A stretch of DNA of 38,751 bases. It comes from Deltaproteobacteria bacterium. Lineage in GTDB: Bacteria; Myxococcota_A; Polyangia; Haliangiales; SHYZ01. A model generated the notes under the pieces. That model had not been told where the DNA came from, did no database searches, and worked only from the letters and a program-made list of their open reading frames with translations. Positions 1 through 7,396 of this stretch are shown in pieces. Positions within the stretch are counted from its first letter, which is position 1; each line of letters starts with the position of its first letter. Made by a program: the position numbers and the translations under genes. The stretch spans positions 1 to 38,751 of the forward strand of contig JACQUZ010000142.1 in assembly GCA_016210055.1 (NCBI GenBank), read 5' to 3'.

Positions 1-326
1 ACCTCCACGTCCTTGCCGTAGTATCCCGCCTCGGTGTACTCGGTCGCATCGACGACCACCAGCGGCACCTCGAGGACGTCGGCCAAGTTGCGGGCGATGT
101 GCGTCTTGCCGCAACCCGTTGGGCCGATCATGAGGACGTTGGACTTCTTGATGAGCTTCTTGTGCCTTCCGTTCTTGAGCGAGCAGCGCTTGAGATGGTT
201 GTAAGCGGCGATCGCCACCATCCGCTTGGCGCGCTGCTGGCCGACCACGAAGCGATCCAGGTGCTCGTAGATCTGCCGGGGCGTGAGCAAGGAAGGAGTC
301 GACACGCGGGCTGCACCTGTCTTCAT
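1..326 (-). CDS. ClpX-like AAA+ ATPase, N-terminal part (runs off the window)
   Basis: About 108 residues are visible; the gene continues past base 1. The sequence resembles the AAA+ start of ClpX/HslU unfoldases: a TPRQIYEHLDRFVVGQ segment (residues 15-30), an AYNHLKR helix typical of ClpX, Walker A GPTGCGKT at 68-75, and the ClpX-like DATEYTEAGYYGKDVE stretch. Canonical ClpX carries a Cys4 zinc-binding domain ahead of this core; here only about 14 residues precede it, so that adaptor-binding domain is absent. The ATG at 326 has an AGG 9 nt upstream; an in-frame ATG at 335 is the alternative. It lies 47 bp downstream of cusA on the same strand and could be read through from the metal operon, although no direct link is shown. 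ClpX-like is preferred over HslU because of the AYNHLKR and TEAGY motifs. Confidence 0.75.
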   Translation of the reverse strand, partial: MKTGAARVSTPSLLTPRQIYEHLDRFVVGQQRAKRMVAIAAYNHLKRCSLKNGRHKKLIKKSNVLMIGPTGCGKTHIARNLADVLEVPLVVVDATEYTEAGYYGKDVE

Positions 327-373
327 CGAGCCCATCCTACCACCGCACCCTGGTTTCGCCAGTTGGTGTTGGC

Positions 374-3300
374 TTACGAAGGGCAGGCGTCGGCAGCAGC
401 CTCGGGCCCAGCGACGGATGACGTTGCAGCCATCGCAGTCGGCGGACCCGCGCGAAGGTCCCCGCGCCGCCAGAGGTAGTAGATTGCAGGGTAGACGAGC
501 AGCTCCATGAGGAAGCTTGTTACCAGCCCGCCGACCATCGGCGCGGCGATGCGCTTCATGAGATCCGCGCCCGTGCCGATCGACCACATGATCGGCAAGA
601 GACCGAGCATGGCCGCCGCCACCGTCATCGCCTTCGGGCGCACCCGCTTGACCGCCCCATGGATGATGGCCTCGACGAGGTCGCCCCGGGTGTTCAGGCG
701 GCCAGCGTTTTTGTACTCGTCGTGGGACAGGTCCAAGAAGAGCAGCATGAACACGCCGGTCTCGGCGTCGAGACCCATGAGCGCGATCATCCCGACCCAC
801 ACCGCGATCGACATGTTGTACTCGAGGAGCCACAGGAGCCACACCGCACCAACGGCCGAGAACGGCACGGCCAGCATGACGACGCTCGCCTTGAAGGCGG
901 ACTTCGTGTTCATGTAGAGGAGCGCGAAGATGAGGACGATCGTGAGGGGCAGGATCAGCTTGAGGCGCTCCTTCACGCGCAGCATGTTCTCGTACTGACC
1001 GCTCCAGGTCATGGAGTAGCCGGTTGGCATCTTGACGTGCGCCGCCACAGCCCGCTTCGCTCGCTCGACGTACGTCCCGATATCGACCTTGGCGGTGTCG
1101 AAGTCCACGTACACGTAGCCGGCGAGGAGGCCATTCTCATCTCGGATCATCGACGGACCCTGGGCAAGGACGACGTCCGCGATGGCCTCCATTGGGATCT
1201 GCCCCCTGCCATTCGGCAGCGGCAAGAGGACCCGCCGCAGGGCCGGGAGGTCTTCGCGGTAGTCACGGGCGTACCGGACGCTGATCCCATAGCGCTCGCG
1301 CCCCTCGACCGTGGTGCTCTGGTTGTCGCCGCCGACAGCGGTCATGACGATCATGTTGGCGTCGTCGACGGTCAGGCCATAACGCGCGAGATGGTCACGC
1401 TCGAGCACGAAGTCGAGGAAGTACCCTCCGGCCACCCGCTCTGCGTAGGCGCTCCTCGTTCCGGGGACCTGTGAGACGGCCGCCTCGGTCTCCTTGGCGA
1501 TCCGCTCGATGGTAGCGAGGTCGGAGCCCATGATCTTGATGCCGACCGGGGTCCGGATGCCCGTGGAGAGCATGTCGAGCCGGCCCTTGATCGGCATGGT
1601 CCACGCGTTGGAGATTCCCGGGATCTGGAGGGCCCGGTTCATCTGTTCCTCCAGCTGGGCTTGCGAGATACGGTCGTTCCAGAACGGGCGGAGCGTGGAC
1701 TTCAGCCACTCCGGCGCCCACGAGGAGTACCAGCGCGGCACCTCGCGCCACTCCTTCTCTGGCTTGAGGACGATCGTGGTCTCCATCATCGTGAAGGGCG
1801 CTGGGTCCGTCGAGGTGTTGGCGCGGCCCGCCTTGCCGAATACCCGCTCAACCTCGGGGAAGGTCATGAGGATCTTGTCCTGGAGCTGGAGCGCCTTTTG
1901 CGCCTCGGCCACGGACATGCCGGGCTCCACCGCAGAGGGCATGTAGAGGATCGTGCCCTCGCGCAAGGGTGGCATGAACTCGGAGCCCAGCCGGCGGTAG
2001 ATAGGCACCGTGGTCGCCACGATCAGGATGGCGACCACGAGGGTGGTCTTGGCGTGACGCACCACGAATCGGCACGGCCTCTCGTACAACCAATGGAGGA
2101 GCTGGCTTATCGGGTGGCGTTCCTCGGAACGGTAGCGGCCGACGAAGAGCGCCGTGGCCAGCCACGAAAGTAAGCGCGGCCGGAAGCGGAACGGCTCGAT
2201 GCGGGCAAACATCATGCGCAGCGCTGGGTCGAGCGTGATGGCGAGCACCGCGGCGATCGCCATGGCCAGGTTCTTCGAGAACGCCAGCGGCCGGAACAGG
2301 CGACCTTCCTGATCGACCAAGGTGAACACCGGCATGAAGGCCACGGCGATCACGAGCAAGGAGAAGAAGACCCCTGGTCCCACCTCCATGAGCGCCTCGA
2401 GGCGCACGTGGTGGAAATCGCCCTTCTTGCCGTCTTTCACCCAGTGGTAGATCTTGTTGTAGGCGTTCTCCACCTCGACGATCGCCCCGTCGACGAGCAC
2501 GCCAACGGAGATCGCGATTCCGGCCAGTGACATGAGGTTCGCGTTCAGCCCCATCATCTTCATGGGGATGAAGGCGAGGGCCACGGACGCGGGAATCGTG
2601 ACGATGGGGATGATCGAGGATGGGAAGTGCCACAAGAAGATGAGGATGATGATCGAGACGATGATGATTTCCTCTATGAGCTTGTGGGTCACCGTCTCGA
2701 TGGCCCGGCCAATCAGATCCGAGCGATCGTAAGTCGTGACGACCTCCACGCCCTCGGGGAGTGACGGCTTGACCTCCTCGAGCTTCTCCTTGACGCGGTT
2801 AATCACGTTCAAGGCGTTCTCGCCCTGCCGCATGACGACGATGCCGCCGACGACATCGCCCTTGCCGTCGAGATCGGCGATGCCACGCCGCATCTCGGGG
2901 CCGAGCGCGACCTGCGCAACGTCCTTGACCAGGACCGGCGTTCCTCCGTCTGACCGAAGGACCAGGCTTTCGATGTCGTGGATGTTCTTCACGTACCCGC
3001 GCCCTCTGACCATGTACTCCCTGCCAGAGAGCTCGACGAGACGTCCGCCCACGTCGTTGTTGCCCTTGCGCACCGCCTCGATCACCACATCCAGCGGAAG
3101 CTTGTACGCGGCGAGCGCGTTGGGGTTGACGGTGACTTGGTACTGCCGGACTTGACCACCGACGGTGGCGACCTCGGAGACCCCCGGCACGCTCTGCACG
3201 GAATAGCGGAGGAACCAGTCCTGGTAGGAGCGCAGCTCGTCGGTCGAGTGCTTCCCGGTCTTGTCGACCAAGGCGTACTGGAAGACCCAGCCCACGCTGG

Positions 3301-3697
3301 ACGCATCAGGCCCCAGCTCGGTCTTCACACCGGCCGGGAGCTGCGGCGTGATCTTGGACAGGTACTCGAGCACCCGCGTTCGCGCCCAGTACATGTCCGT
3401 ACCGTCCTCGAAGATCACGTACACGTAGCTGAAACCGAAGTCCGAGAAGCCGCGGATGGCCTTCACCTTCGGTGCTCCCAGGAGCGCGGTGGTGATGGGG
3501 TACGTGACCTGGTCCTCGATGATGTCCGGGCTCCGGTCCCAGCGCGAGTAGACGATCACCTGCGTGTCGGACAGATCCGGCAACGCGTCGAGCGGGATCG
3601 TTCGCATCGACCACCACGCGAAGACCAGCGCCACGATGGCGCCTGCGATGACCAGGAACCGGTTTTCTGCCGAGAAGCGGATGATTCGCTTGATCAT
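374..3697 (-). CDS. cusA: CusA-type heavy-metal RND efflux pump (Cu/Ag)
   Basis: 1107-residue inner-membrane RND transporter of the heavy-metal-efflux subfamily, the proton-driven pump of a CusCBA tripartite exporter. The N terminus (MIKRIIRFSAENRFLVI) is typical of CusA, as is the transmembrane 4 segment MGLNANLMSLAGIAISVG with VDGAIVEVENA. The three methionines that bind Cu(I)/Ag(I) in E. coli CusA (Met573, Met623, Met672) have counterparts at Met586 (LYMPSA), Met637 (FTMMETT) and Met709 (LDMLSTG). This favours Cu/Ag over the Zn/Co/Cd of CzcA. About 20 extra residues sit between the second and third methionine (a Trp-rich stretch near 660-680). A late Glu in GLDAETGVF matches the region of the proton-relay Glu of CusA. 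The start overlaps the end of cusB by 4 bp (ATGA), implying translational coupling. It is the last transporter gene of the operon. Confidence 0.93.
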   Translation of the reverse strand: MIKRIIRFSAENRFLVIAGAIVALVFAWWSMRTIPLDALPDLSDTQVIVYSRWDRSPDIIEDQVTYPITTALLGAPKVKAIRGFSDFGFSYVYVIFEDGTDMYWARTRVLEYLSKITPQLPAGVKTELGPDASSVGWVFQYALVDKTGKHSTDELRSYQDWFLRYSVQSVPGVSEVATVGGQVRQYQVTVNPNALAAYKLPLDVVIEAVRKGNNDVGGRLVELSGREYMVRGRGYVKNIHDIESLVLRSDGGTPVLVKDVAQVALGPEMRRGIADLDGKGDVVGGIVVMRQGENALNVINRVKEKLEEVKPSLPEGVEVVTTYDRSDLIGRAIETVTHKLIEEIIIVSIIILIFLWHFPSSIIPIVTIPASVALAFIPMKMMGLNANLMSLAGIAISVGVLVDGAIVEVENAYNKIYHWVKDGKKGDFHHVRLEALMEVGPGVFFSLLVIAVAFMPVFTLVDQEGRLFRPLAFSKNLAMAIAAVLAITLDPALRMMFARIEPFRFRPRLLSWLATALFVGRYRSEERHPISQLLHWLYERPCRFVVRHAKTTLVVAILIVATTVPIYRRLGSEFMPPLREGTILYMPSAVEPGMSVAEAQKALQLQDKILMTFPEVERVFGKAGRANTSTDPAPFTMMETTIVLKPEKEWREVPRWYSSWAPEWLKSTLRPFWNDRISQAQLEEQMNRALQIPGISNAWTMPIKGRLDMLSTGIRTPVGIKIMGSDLATIERIAKETEAAVSQVPGTRSAYAERVAGGYFLDFVLERDHLARYGLTVDDANMIVMTAVGGDNQSTTVEGRERYGISVRYARDYREDLPALRRVLLPLPNGRGQIPMEAIADVVLAQGPSMIRDENGLLAGYVYVDFDTAKVDIGTYVERAKRAVAAHVKMPTGYSMTWSGQYENMLRVKERLKLILPLTIVLIFALLYMNTKSAFKASVVMLAVPFSAVGAVWLLWLLEYNMSIAVWVGMIALMGLDAETGVFMLLFLDLSHDEYKNAGRLNTRGDLVEAIIHGAVKRVRPKAMTVAAAMLGLLPIMWSIGTGADLMKRIAAPMVGGLVTSFLMELLVYPAIYYLWRRGDLRAGPPTAMAATSSVAGPEAAADACPS

Positions 3698-5277
3698 CGC
3701 GCGTGCCCCTCGTGGCCCGGGGCCGCGCTCCCGGCGGTGTCCACGCCTGGCTGCGGGAGCACCCGCGCGCTCTCCGGCTTGCTGCCTCCTGAGCCCGACA
3801 TGGCGGCGAGCGATGCCCTTAAGCGCGACTCCGAGTCGATGAGGAAGTTTGCCCTGGTGACAACATGCTCGCCCGCCTGGAGGCCGCTCGTGATCTCCAC
3901 GACCGTACCGTCGGTCTGGCCGATCTCGATCGGTCGCGGCTGGAACTTCCCGTCGCCCTGCGCGACGAACACTACCTTCGCCGTGCCCGAATCGATGATC
4001 GCGTCGCTTTGCACAATGAGCCCCTCGTGGGACGCGGTCGTGAGCACGACCTCGCCGAACATCTCCGGCCTAAGGTCACCCCCTTTGTTGGGGAACGTGA
4101 GCCGGACCTTGACGGTGCGAGCCTGCGGGTCGAGGAACGGATCGACAAAGACGACCTTGCCCTCGAAGGACCGATCGGGAAACGCCTTGAGCGTCAGGGT
4201 CGCGGGTGTACCTTCCTTTACGACGCGGAGCTCGTTCTCGTAAACGTCCGCGAGCACCCACACCGAGGAGAGATCGACGATCTCGTACGGCATGGCGCCC
4301 GCCTCGAGCTTCATCCCCTCGACCACGTCCTTCTTGGTCACGACGCCCGCGACCGGCGAGTGAAAGGTGATGGTCTTGGTCGGTTGGCCGCTCTCCTCGA
4401 GGCGTTGGATCTCGGAAGCAGAGACGTCCCAGAGCGCGAGCCTCCTGCGCGCCGCGTCGACGAGCGCCTGGCCGCTCACGCCGCTAGCGCCGCTCGCACT
4501 GCCGAGGATGCCTCGAGTCCGCAGGGCGAGCAGGTACTCCTCCTGAGCGGCGAGCAGCTCGGGGCTGTAGAGCGTGAAGAGCGGATCACCCTTGCGCACG
4601 CGCTTGCCGACGAAGTCGACGAAGATGCGCTCCACAAACCCGGCGTTCTTCACGTTGACGTGCCGCACCCGCGTTTCGTCAACGGCGACGCGGCCCACGG
4701 TCCGCACCTGGCCGCCGACTTGGCCTCGGACCACTTCGGCCGTCCGAAGACCGATGAGCTGCTGCCTATCGGGATCGATGCTCACGGCCGCCATCCCCTC
4801 GACGGATGGGCTAGCGCCGCTCACCTCATCCTCGTACACGGGGACGTAGGCCATGCCCATCTCGTCCTTGCGCGGCGTCGGCGAGGTTACTTTCGGGTCC
4901 ATGGGCGAGCGGTAGAATGCGATCTTCCGTTCTCCGCCTGCAGGACCCGCGCTCGGCGCAGATCCCGCGCCCTGCGCCACCTTGACGAGCTTCATGCCGC
5001 AGATCGGGCAATCCCCGGGATGGTCCTGGACGATCGTCGGGTGCATCGGGCACTGGTACTGCTCCTTGGCCGCAACCTGCGTGGCTGGCGTGGCGTGCTC
5101 GTGCCCGGCGCCCGATCCTCGCGCCAGGAGAAAAACGCCCCCGCCTGCCGTGATCGCGCTCAGGGCGCCCACCACGATCACCGTGCTCAAGCCGAACCGC
5201 CCCCGGGGCGCCTGGGTGGCCGCCTTGACCTCTTGGGAGCCTGCCTGGACGTCGGGGCCCTCAGCGTCGGTTGTCAT
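3694..5277 (-). CDS. cusB: CusB-type periplasmic adaptor with heavy-metal-binding domain
   Basis: 527-residue membrane fusion protein that links the RND pump to the outer-membrane channel and, in CusB, passes metal to the pump. One N-terminal transmembrane segment (about residues 31-51) anchors it. A heavy-metal-binding domain follows at about 73-98 with YQCPMHP and CPICGMKL, whose Cys/Met residues are likely metal ligands. A second CusB-like methionine-rich segment (YRSPMDPKVTSPTPRKDEMGM) comes next, then beta-barrel and lipoyl-like hairpin domains. Short His-containing stretches occur after the membrane segment (GHEHA) and at the C terminus (GHEGHA). The ATG at 5277 is chosen because AGGAG lies 7 nt upstream; an ATG at 5283 is too close to that site. 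The gene starts 13 bp after the cusC stop and overlaps cusA by 4 bp. Confidence 0.92.
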   Translation of the reverse strand: MTTDAEGPDVQAGSQEVKAATQAPRGRFGLSTVIVVGALSAITAGGGVFLLARGSGAGHEHATPATQVAAKEQYQCPMHPTIVQDHPGDCPICGMKLVKVAQGAGSAPSAGPAGGERKIAFYRSPMDPKVTSPTPRKDEMGMAYVPVYEDEVSGASPSVEGMAAVSIDPDRQQLIGLRTAEVVRGQVGGQVRTVGRVAVDETRVRHVNVKNAGFVERIFVDFVGKRVRKGDPLFTLYSPELLAAQEEYLLALRTRGILGSASGASGVSGQALVDAARRRLALWDVSASEIQRLEESGQPTKTITFHSPVAGVVTKKDVVEGMKLEAGAMPYEIVDLSSVWVLADVYENELRVVKEGTPATLTLKAFPDRSFEGKVVFVDPFLDPQARTVKVRLTFPNKGGDLRPEMFGEVVLTTASHEGLIVQSDAIIDSGTAKVVFVAQGDGKFQPRPIEIGQTDGTVVEITSGLQAGEHVVTRANFLIDSESRLRASLAAMSGSGGSKPESARVLPQPGVDTAGSAAPGHEGHAR

Positions 5278-5290
5278 GCGCATTCTCCTC

Positions 5291-6721
5291 TCACATCCCT
5301 GACATGGAACGGTCCGTCCCAGCGGAAGCTCCCTCGGAGGCGCTCGCGTCGCTTGTGGTTGTGCTCGCGGCCGACGCGGCGCCCATGGCTCCCAGGCCGG
5401 GCATGCCCGCGCGGCTCATCGCACCGCCCGCGGACAAGGGCACCGGCTCGAGGCTGATCTCGTACGCCGCGATGGCCAGGCGCTGCGCCTCGGCAATGGC
5501 TTGCAGGAACGCGTCCTCGTCCGCGAGCAAGCCGGCGTTCGCGTCGAGCACGGCCGTGAAGCCTACCTTGCCGACGCGAAACTGCGCCAGCGTGCTCTCC
5601 GCCGTCGCCTCGGACTGCACCAGCAACCCTTCTCGATAGATACGGATCGTCTCCATCAATGCGGATAAGGCCGTGAGCCGCTCGCCGACGCGAAGGCGAA
5701 GAACCTGCTCGAACCCGAGGGCGGTGGACCGGCTCGCCGCCGCAAGCGCCTCGCTCTCCTCGACGGCGCGGTCCTGCTTGCGGCCCGCCCACATGGGGAT
5801 GGCGCCGCCTACGGTGAGCAGCCACATGGGAGGGAGGTCGACCCCTCTGGGCATGATCCCCGCGCTGACCGTAAGGTCGGGGTAATAGCTCTTCTTGGCC
5901 AGGGTGATCCGTCGCCCGGCTTCATTCACCGAAATGCGCGCGGCCGCGAGCTCTGGACTGCTTGCGAGGGCGTGCTCCACGGCTGCCTTTTCATCGATCA
6001 AGGCCGGCGTGCCGAGCTCAGCGAGGTGGACCGGTGTGACGATGGCCTCATCGAGCGCGTGCCCGCGAAGCCGGTTGAGCCCTTGGACCAGGGTGCGCTC
6101 CTCGGCCTGGAGCGCAACACGGCGTTGCTTCAGGCGACCCAGCTCCAGCTGCGATCGAAGCAGGTCGGCTTGGGAGCCGCCGCCCGCCTCATAGACCGCG
6201 CGAGCGACTTCCGCCGACTTCTCCCACAGCACAACCAGGCGGCCCTGCACGGCCAGGCGGTCGCGGACAAGAATGAGGGCAATGTACAGCCGGCGCACGT
6301 CCGCCTCTGTTGACAACCGCAAGCGCTCCACGGCGCGCTTGCTCTGGCCGACGCCCAGCTCCGCGATCTCGGAGCGCAACCCGCGCTTGCCCGGCCACGG
6401 GAACGCCTGCGACGCCATGATCGAGTAGTAGCTGTTCTCCATCTCGCCCACCTCCCAGCTCGTGAACCCATCGTTCTGGATGCCAACCTGAATCATCGGG
6501 TCGGGTAGGGCTCCAGCTTGGGGTACACGCGCGGCCTGGGCCCGAACGAGCGCTTGGGTAGAACGAAGCTCCGGCAGTGCGGACAGGCTCTCGGAAATAA
6601 GCCGGGAGAGGACCGGATCCGTCGGCAGCGAGTAGGGTGACGGCGACTGCGCCCGTGCCGGCGTTGATGCTGTCGTCAGCGCAAGAAGGGCAATAGTTAT
6701 GGCTCGCATGGCGCCCTTCAT
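5291..6721 (-). CDS. cusC: CusC/TolC-like outer-membrane efflux channel
   Basis: 476-residue outer-membrane efflux protein of the TolC/CusC type. It forms the exit duct of the tripartite exporter. A cleavable signal peptide is visible (MKGAMRAITIALLALTTASTPARAQ). No lipobox Cys follows, unlike E. coli CusC, so it is probably not lipidated. The sequence has the repeated long helical segments of the family (for example ALPELRSTQALVRAQAA and SSPELAAARISVNEAGRR). The C terminus (after about residue 435) is an Ala/Gly/Ser/Met-rich tail ending RSMSGM, which may be a flexible Met-bearing extension. The ATG at 6721 is chosen because GGAGGG lies 6 nt upstream and it avoids overlap with the preceding cupredoxin gene; an ATG at 6709 is also possible. 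cusB begins 13 bp after its stop. Confidence 0.9.
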   Translation of the reverse strand: MKGAMRAITIALLALTTASTPARAQSPSPYSLPTDPVLSRLISESLSALPELRSTQALVRAQAARVPQAGALPDPMIQVGIQNDGFTSWEVGEMENSYYSIMASQAFPWPGKRGLRSEIAELGVGQSKRAVERLRLSTEADVRRLYIALILVRDRLAVQGRLVVLWEKSAEVARAVYEAGGGSQADLLRSQLELGRLKQRRVALQAEERTLVQGLNRLRGHALDEAIVTPVHLAELGTPALIDEKAAVEHALASSPELAAARISVNEAGRRITLAKKSYYPDLTVSAGIMPRGVDLPPMWLLTVGGAIPMWAGRKQDRAVEESEALAAASRSTALGFEQVLRLRVGERLTALSALMETIRIYREGLLVQSEATAESTLAQFRVGKVGFTAVLDANAGLLADEDAFLQAIAEAQRLAIAAYEISLEPVPLSAGGAMSRAGMPGLGAMGAASAASTTTSDASASEGASAGTDRSMSGM

Positions 6722-6734
6722 CCGTCGCCCTCCG

Positions 6735-7115
6735 TTATTCGACGACAATCTCGCCGGCGATCATGTCCATGGAGCAAGCAAACCGGAGCTTGCCGGGCTG
6801 CTTCGGAGTGAACGTCACCTCGACCGGCACGTTCAGCGGCAGTGGCTTCTTGATGTCGAGGGACTTGATGACGATGTCGGTGGCGCACGTGCGATCCACC
6901 TTTCGCGTGACGACCAGCTTCACTGGGTGACCCGCTCGGACCTTGATGGTCGCCGGCACGAAGCCGTCTGAAGTCACCGCAACCTCGACGACCTGCTCGT
7001 GGGCCGCCTTGCCTGCCTTGGCCGTCTTGGCCGCCTCTGCTTTTCCGCTCGAGCAGGCGGCAGCGACGAGAGTTAGCCCGAGAAACCCGAAGATCATCCA
7101 CTTGGCTGTTTTCAT
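6735..7115 (-). CDS. Cupredoxin-like lipoprotein, first gene of the Cu efflux operon
   Basis: 126-residue predicted lipoprotein. The signal peptide ends in a lipobox (LVAAAC, Cys21), followed by a Lys/Ala-rich linker and a cupredoxin-like domain (about 41-126). Candidate metal ligands are Cys77, Cys114, Met116 and Met118 (RFACSMDM near the end). The order differs from the His-Cys-His-Met of blue copper sites, so soft Cu(I)/Ag(I) binding is more likely than electron transfer; that is inference. Similar small cupredoxin-domain proteins accompany CusCBA operons elsewhere. The ATG at 7115 is preceded by AGGAG 7 nt away and lies about 29 nt after the start point predicted from the sigma-54 promoter match at 7155-7171. 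It probably binds periplasmic copper and hands it to CusB or buffers it. Confidence 0.85.
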   Translation of the reverse strand: MKTAKWMIFGFLGLTLVAAACSSGKAEAAKTAKAGKAAHEQVVEVAVTSDGFVPATIKVRAGHPVKLVVTRKVDRTCATDIVIKSLDIKKPLPLNVPVEVTFTPKQPGKLRFACSMDMIAGEIVVE

Positions 7116-7154
7116 GCCTCTTCTCCTGTGAAGTTCGGCCTCGCGCAACCACCT

Positions 7155-7171
7155 AGCAAGCAGCACGCCAA
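7155..7171 (-). promoter_or_regulatory. Predicted sigma-54 (-24/-12) promoter for the cupredoxin-cusCBA operon
   Basis: Read on the minus strand the site is TTGGCGTGCTGCTTGCT, matching the -24/-12 consensus (TGGCAC-N5-TTGCW) with an intact TGGC, exact spacing and a perfect TTGCT at -12. The predicted start point is near 7144, upstream of the AGGAG ribosome site at 7127-7123 and the ATG at 7115. A divergent NtrC-type activator with a GAFTGA loop is encoded next door, which is what such a promoter requires. Confidence 0.75.
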
Positions 7172-7244
7172 CCACCGACCGCAGGAGAAACCATCACGAT
7201 TACGTGGCATTGCAATGCGCGCGCGCTGCGGTCATGGTGGTTGG
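7168..7244. repeat. Imperfect 17-bp inverted repeat enclosing a 12-bp palindrome
   Basis: The left arm at 7168-7184 (CCAACCACC then GACCGCAG) is matched by the right arm at 7226-7244 (CTGCGGTC, a 2-nt AT insertion, then GGTGGTTGG). The 41-nt loop contains a perfect palindrome GCATTGCAATGC at 7207-7218. The left arm overlaps the -24 element of the minus-strand promoter. It could be a pair of activator-binding half sites or a cruciform. The function is not known. Confidence 0.5.
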
Positions 7245-7276
7245 AAGTACCAATTGCCGGTCGACCAAGATACAGT

Positions 7277-7293
7277 GTAACCGGCTGTGTTAC
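7277..7293. promoter_or_regulatory. Candidate enhancer dyad GTAAC-N7-GTTAC
   Basis: A 17-bp dyad with 5-bp perfect arms lies in the gap between the two sigma-54 promoter matches, about 60 bp upstream of the plus-strand -24 element and about 115 bp upstream of the minus-strand one. These are usual distances for NtrC-family enhancer sites. Other short palindromes nearby are GGTCGACC (7259-7266) and TTGG-N5-CCAA (7241-7253). Which of them the regulator binds cannot be decided from one sequence. Confidence 0.3.
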
Positions 7294-7345
7294 TCATAAC
7301 GGTCGGGGGAGATCCAAGAACGATATCCCGACGAGGAGTTGTGCG

Positions 7346-7362
7346 TTGGCACCCCACTTGCC
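7346..7362 (+). promoter_or_regulatory. Predicted sigma-54 (-24/-12) promoter for the sensor kinase-regulator operon
   Basis: The site TTGGCACCCCACTTGCC contains TGGCAC, a 5-nt spacer and TTGC, a complete match to the core -24/-12 elements. The predicted start point is near 7373, 24 nt before the ATG at 7397 and just upstream of AGGAG at 7387-7391. If active, the two-component system would be autoregulated by its own NtrC-type regulator. Confidence 0.8.
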
Positions 7363-7396
7363 GAGGCGAAGTCAACATCTTGGACCAGGAGCCCTG

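Noticed and set aside
2978..4243. Open frame of 421 codons on the plus strand
   Set aside because: It spans the cusA start and cusB end in antisense and has no protein-like features.
3865..5457. Open frame of 530 codons on the plus strand
   Set aside because: It lies opposite cusB. Its residues are Arg/His/Asp-rich shadow sequence with no recognisable motif.
7201..7220. TGGCAT followed by TGCAATGC on the plus strand as a third sigma-54 promoter
   Set aside because: The GG to GC spacing is one base short of the required distance, and the sequence is better explained as a palindrome.
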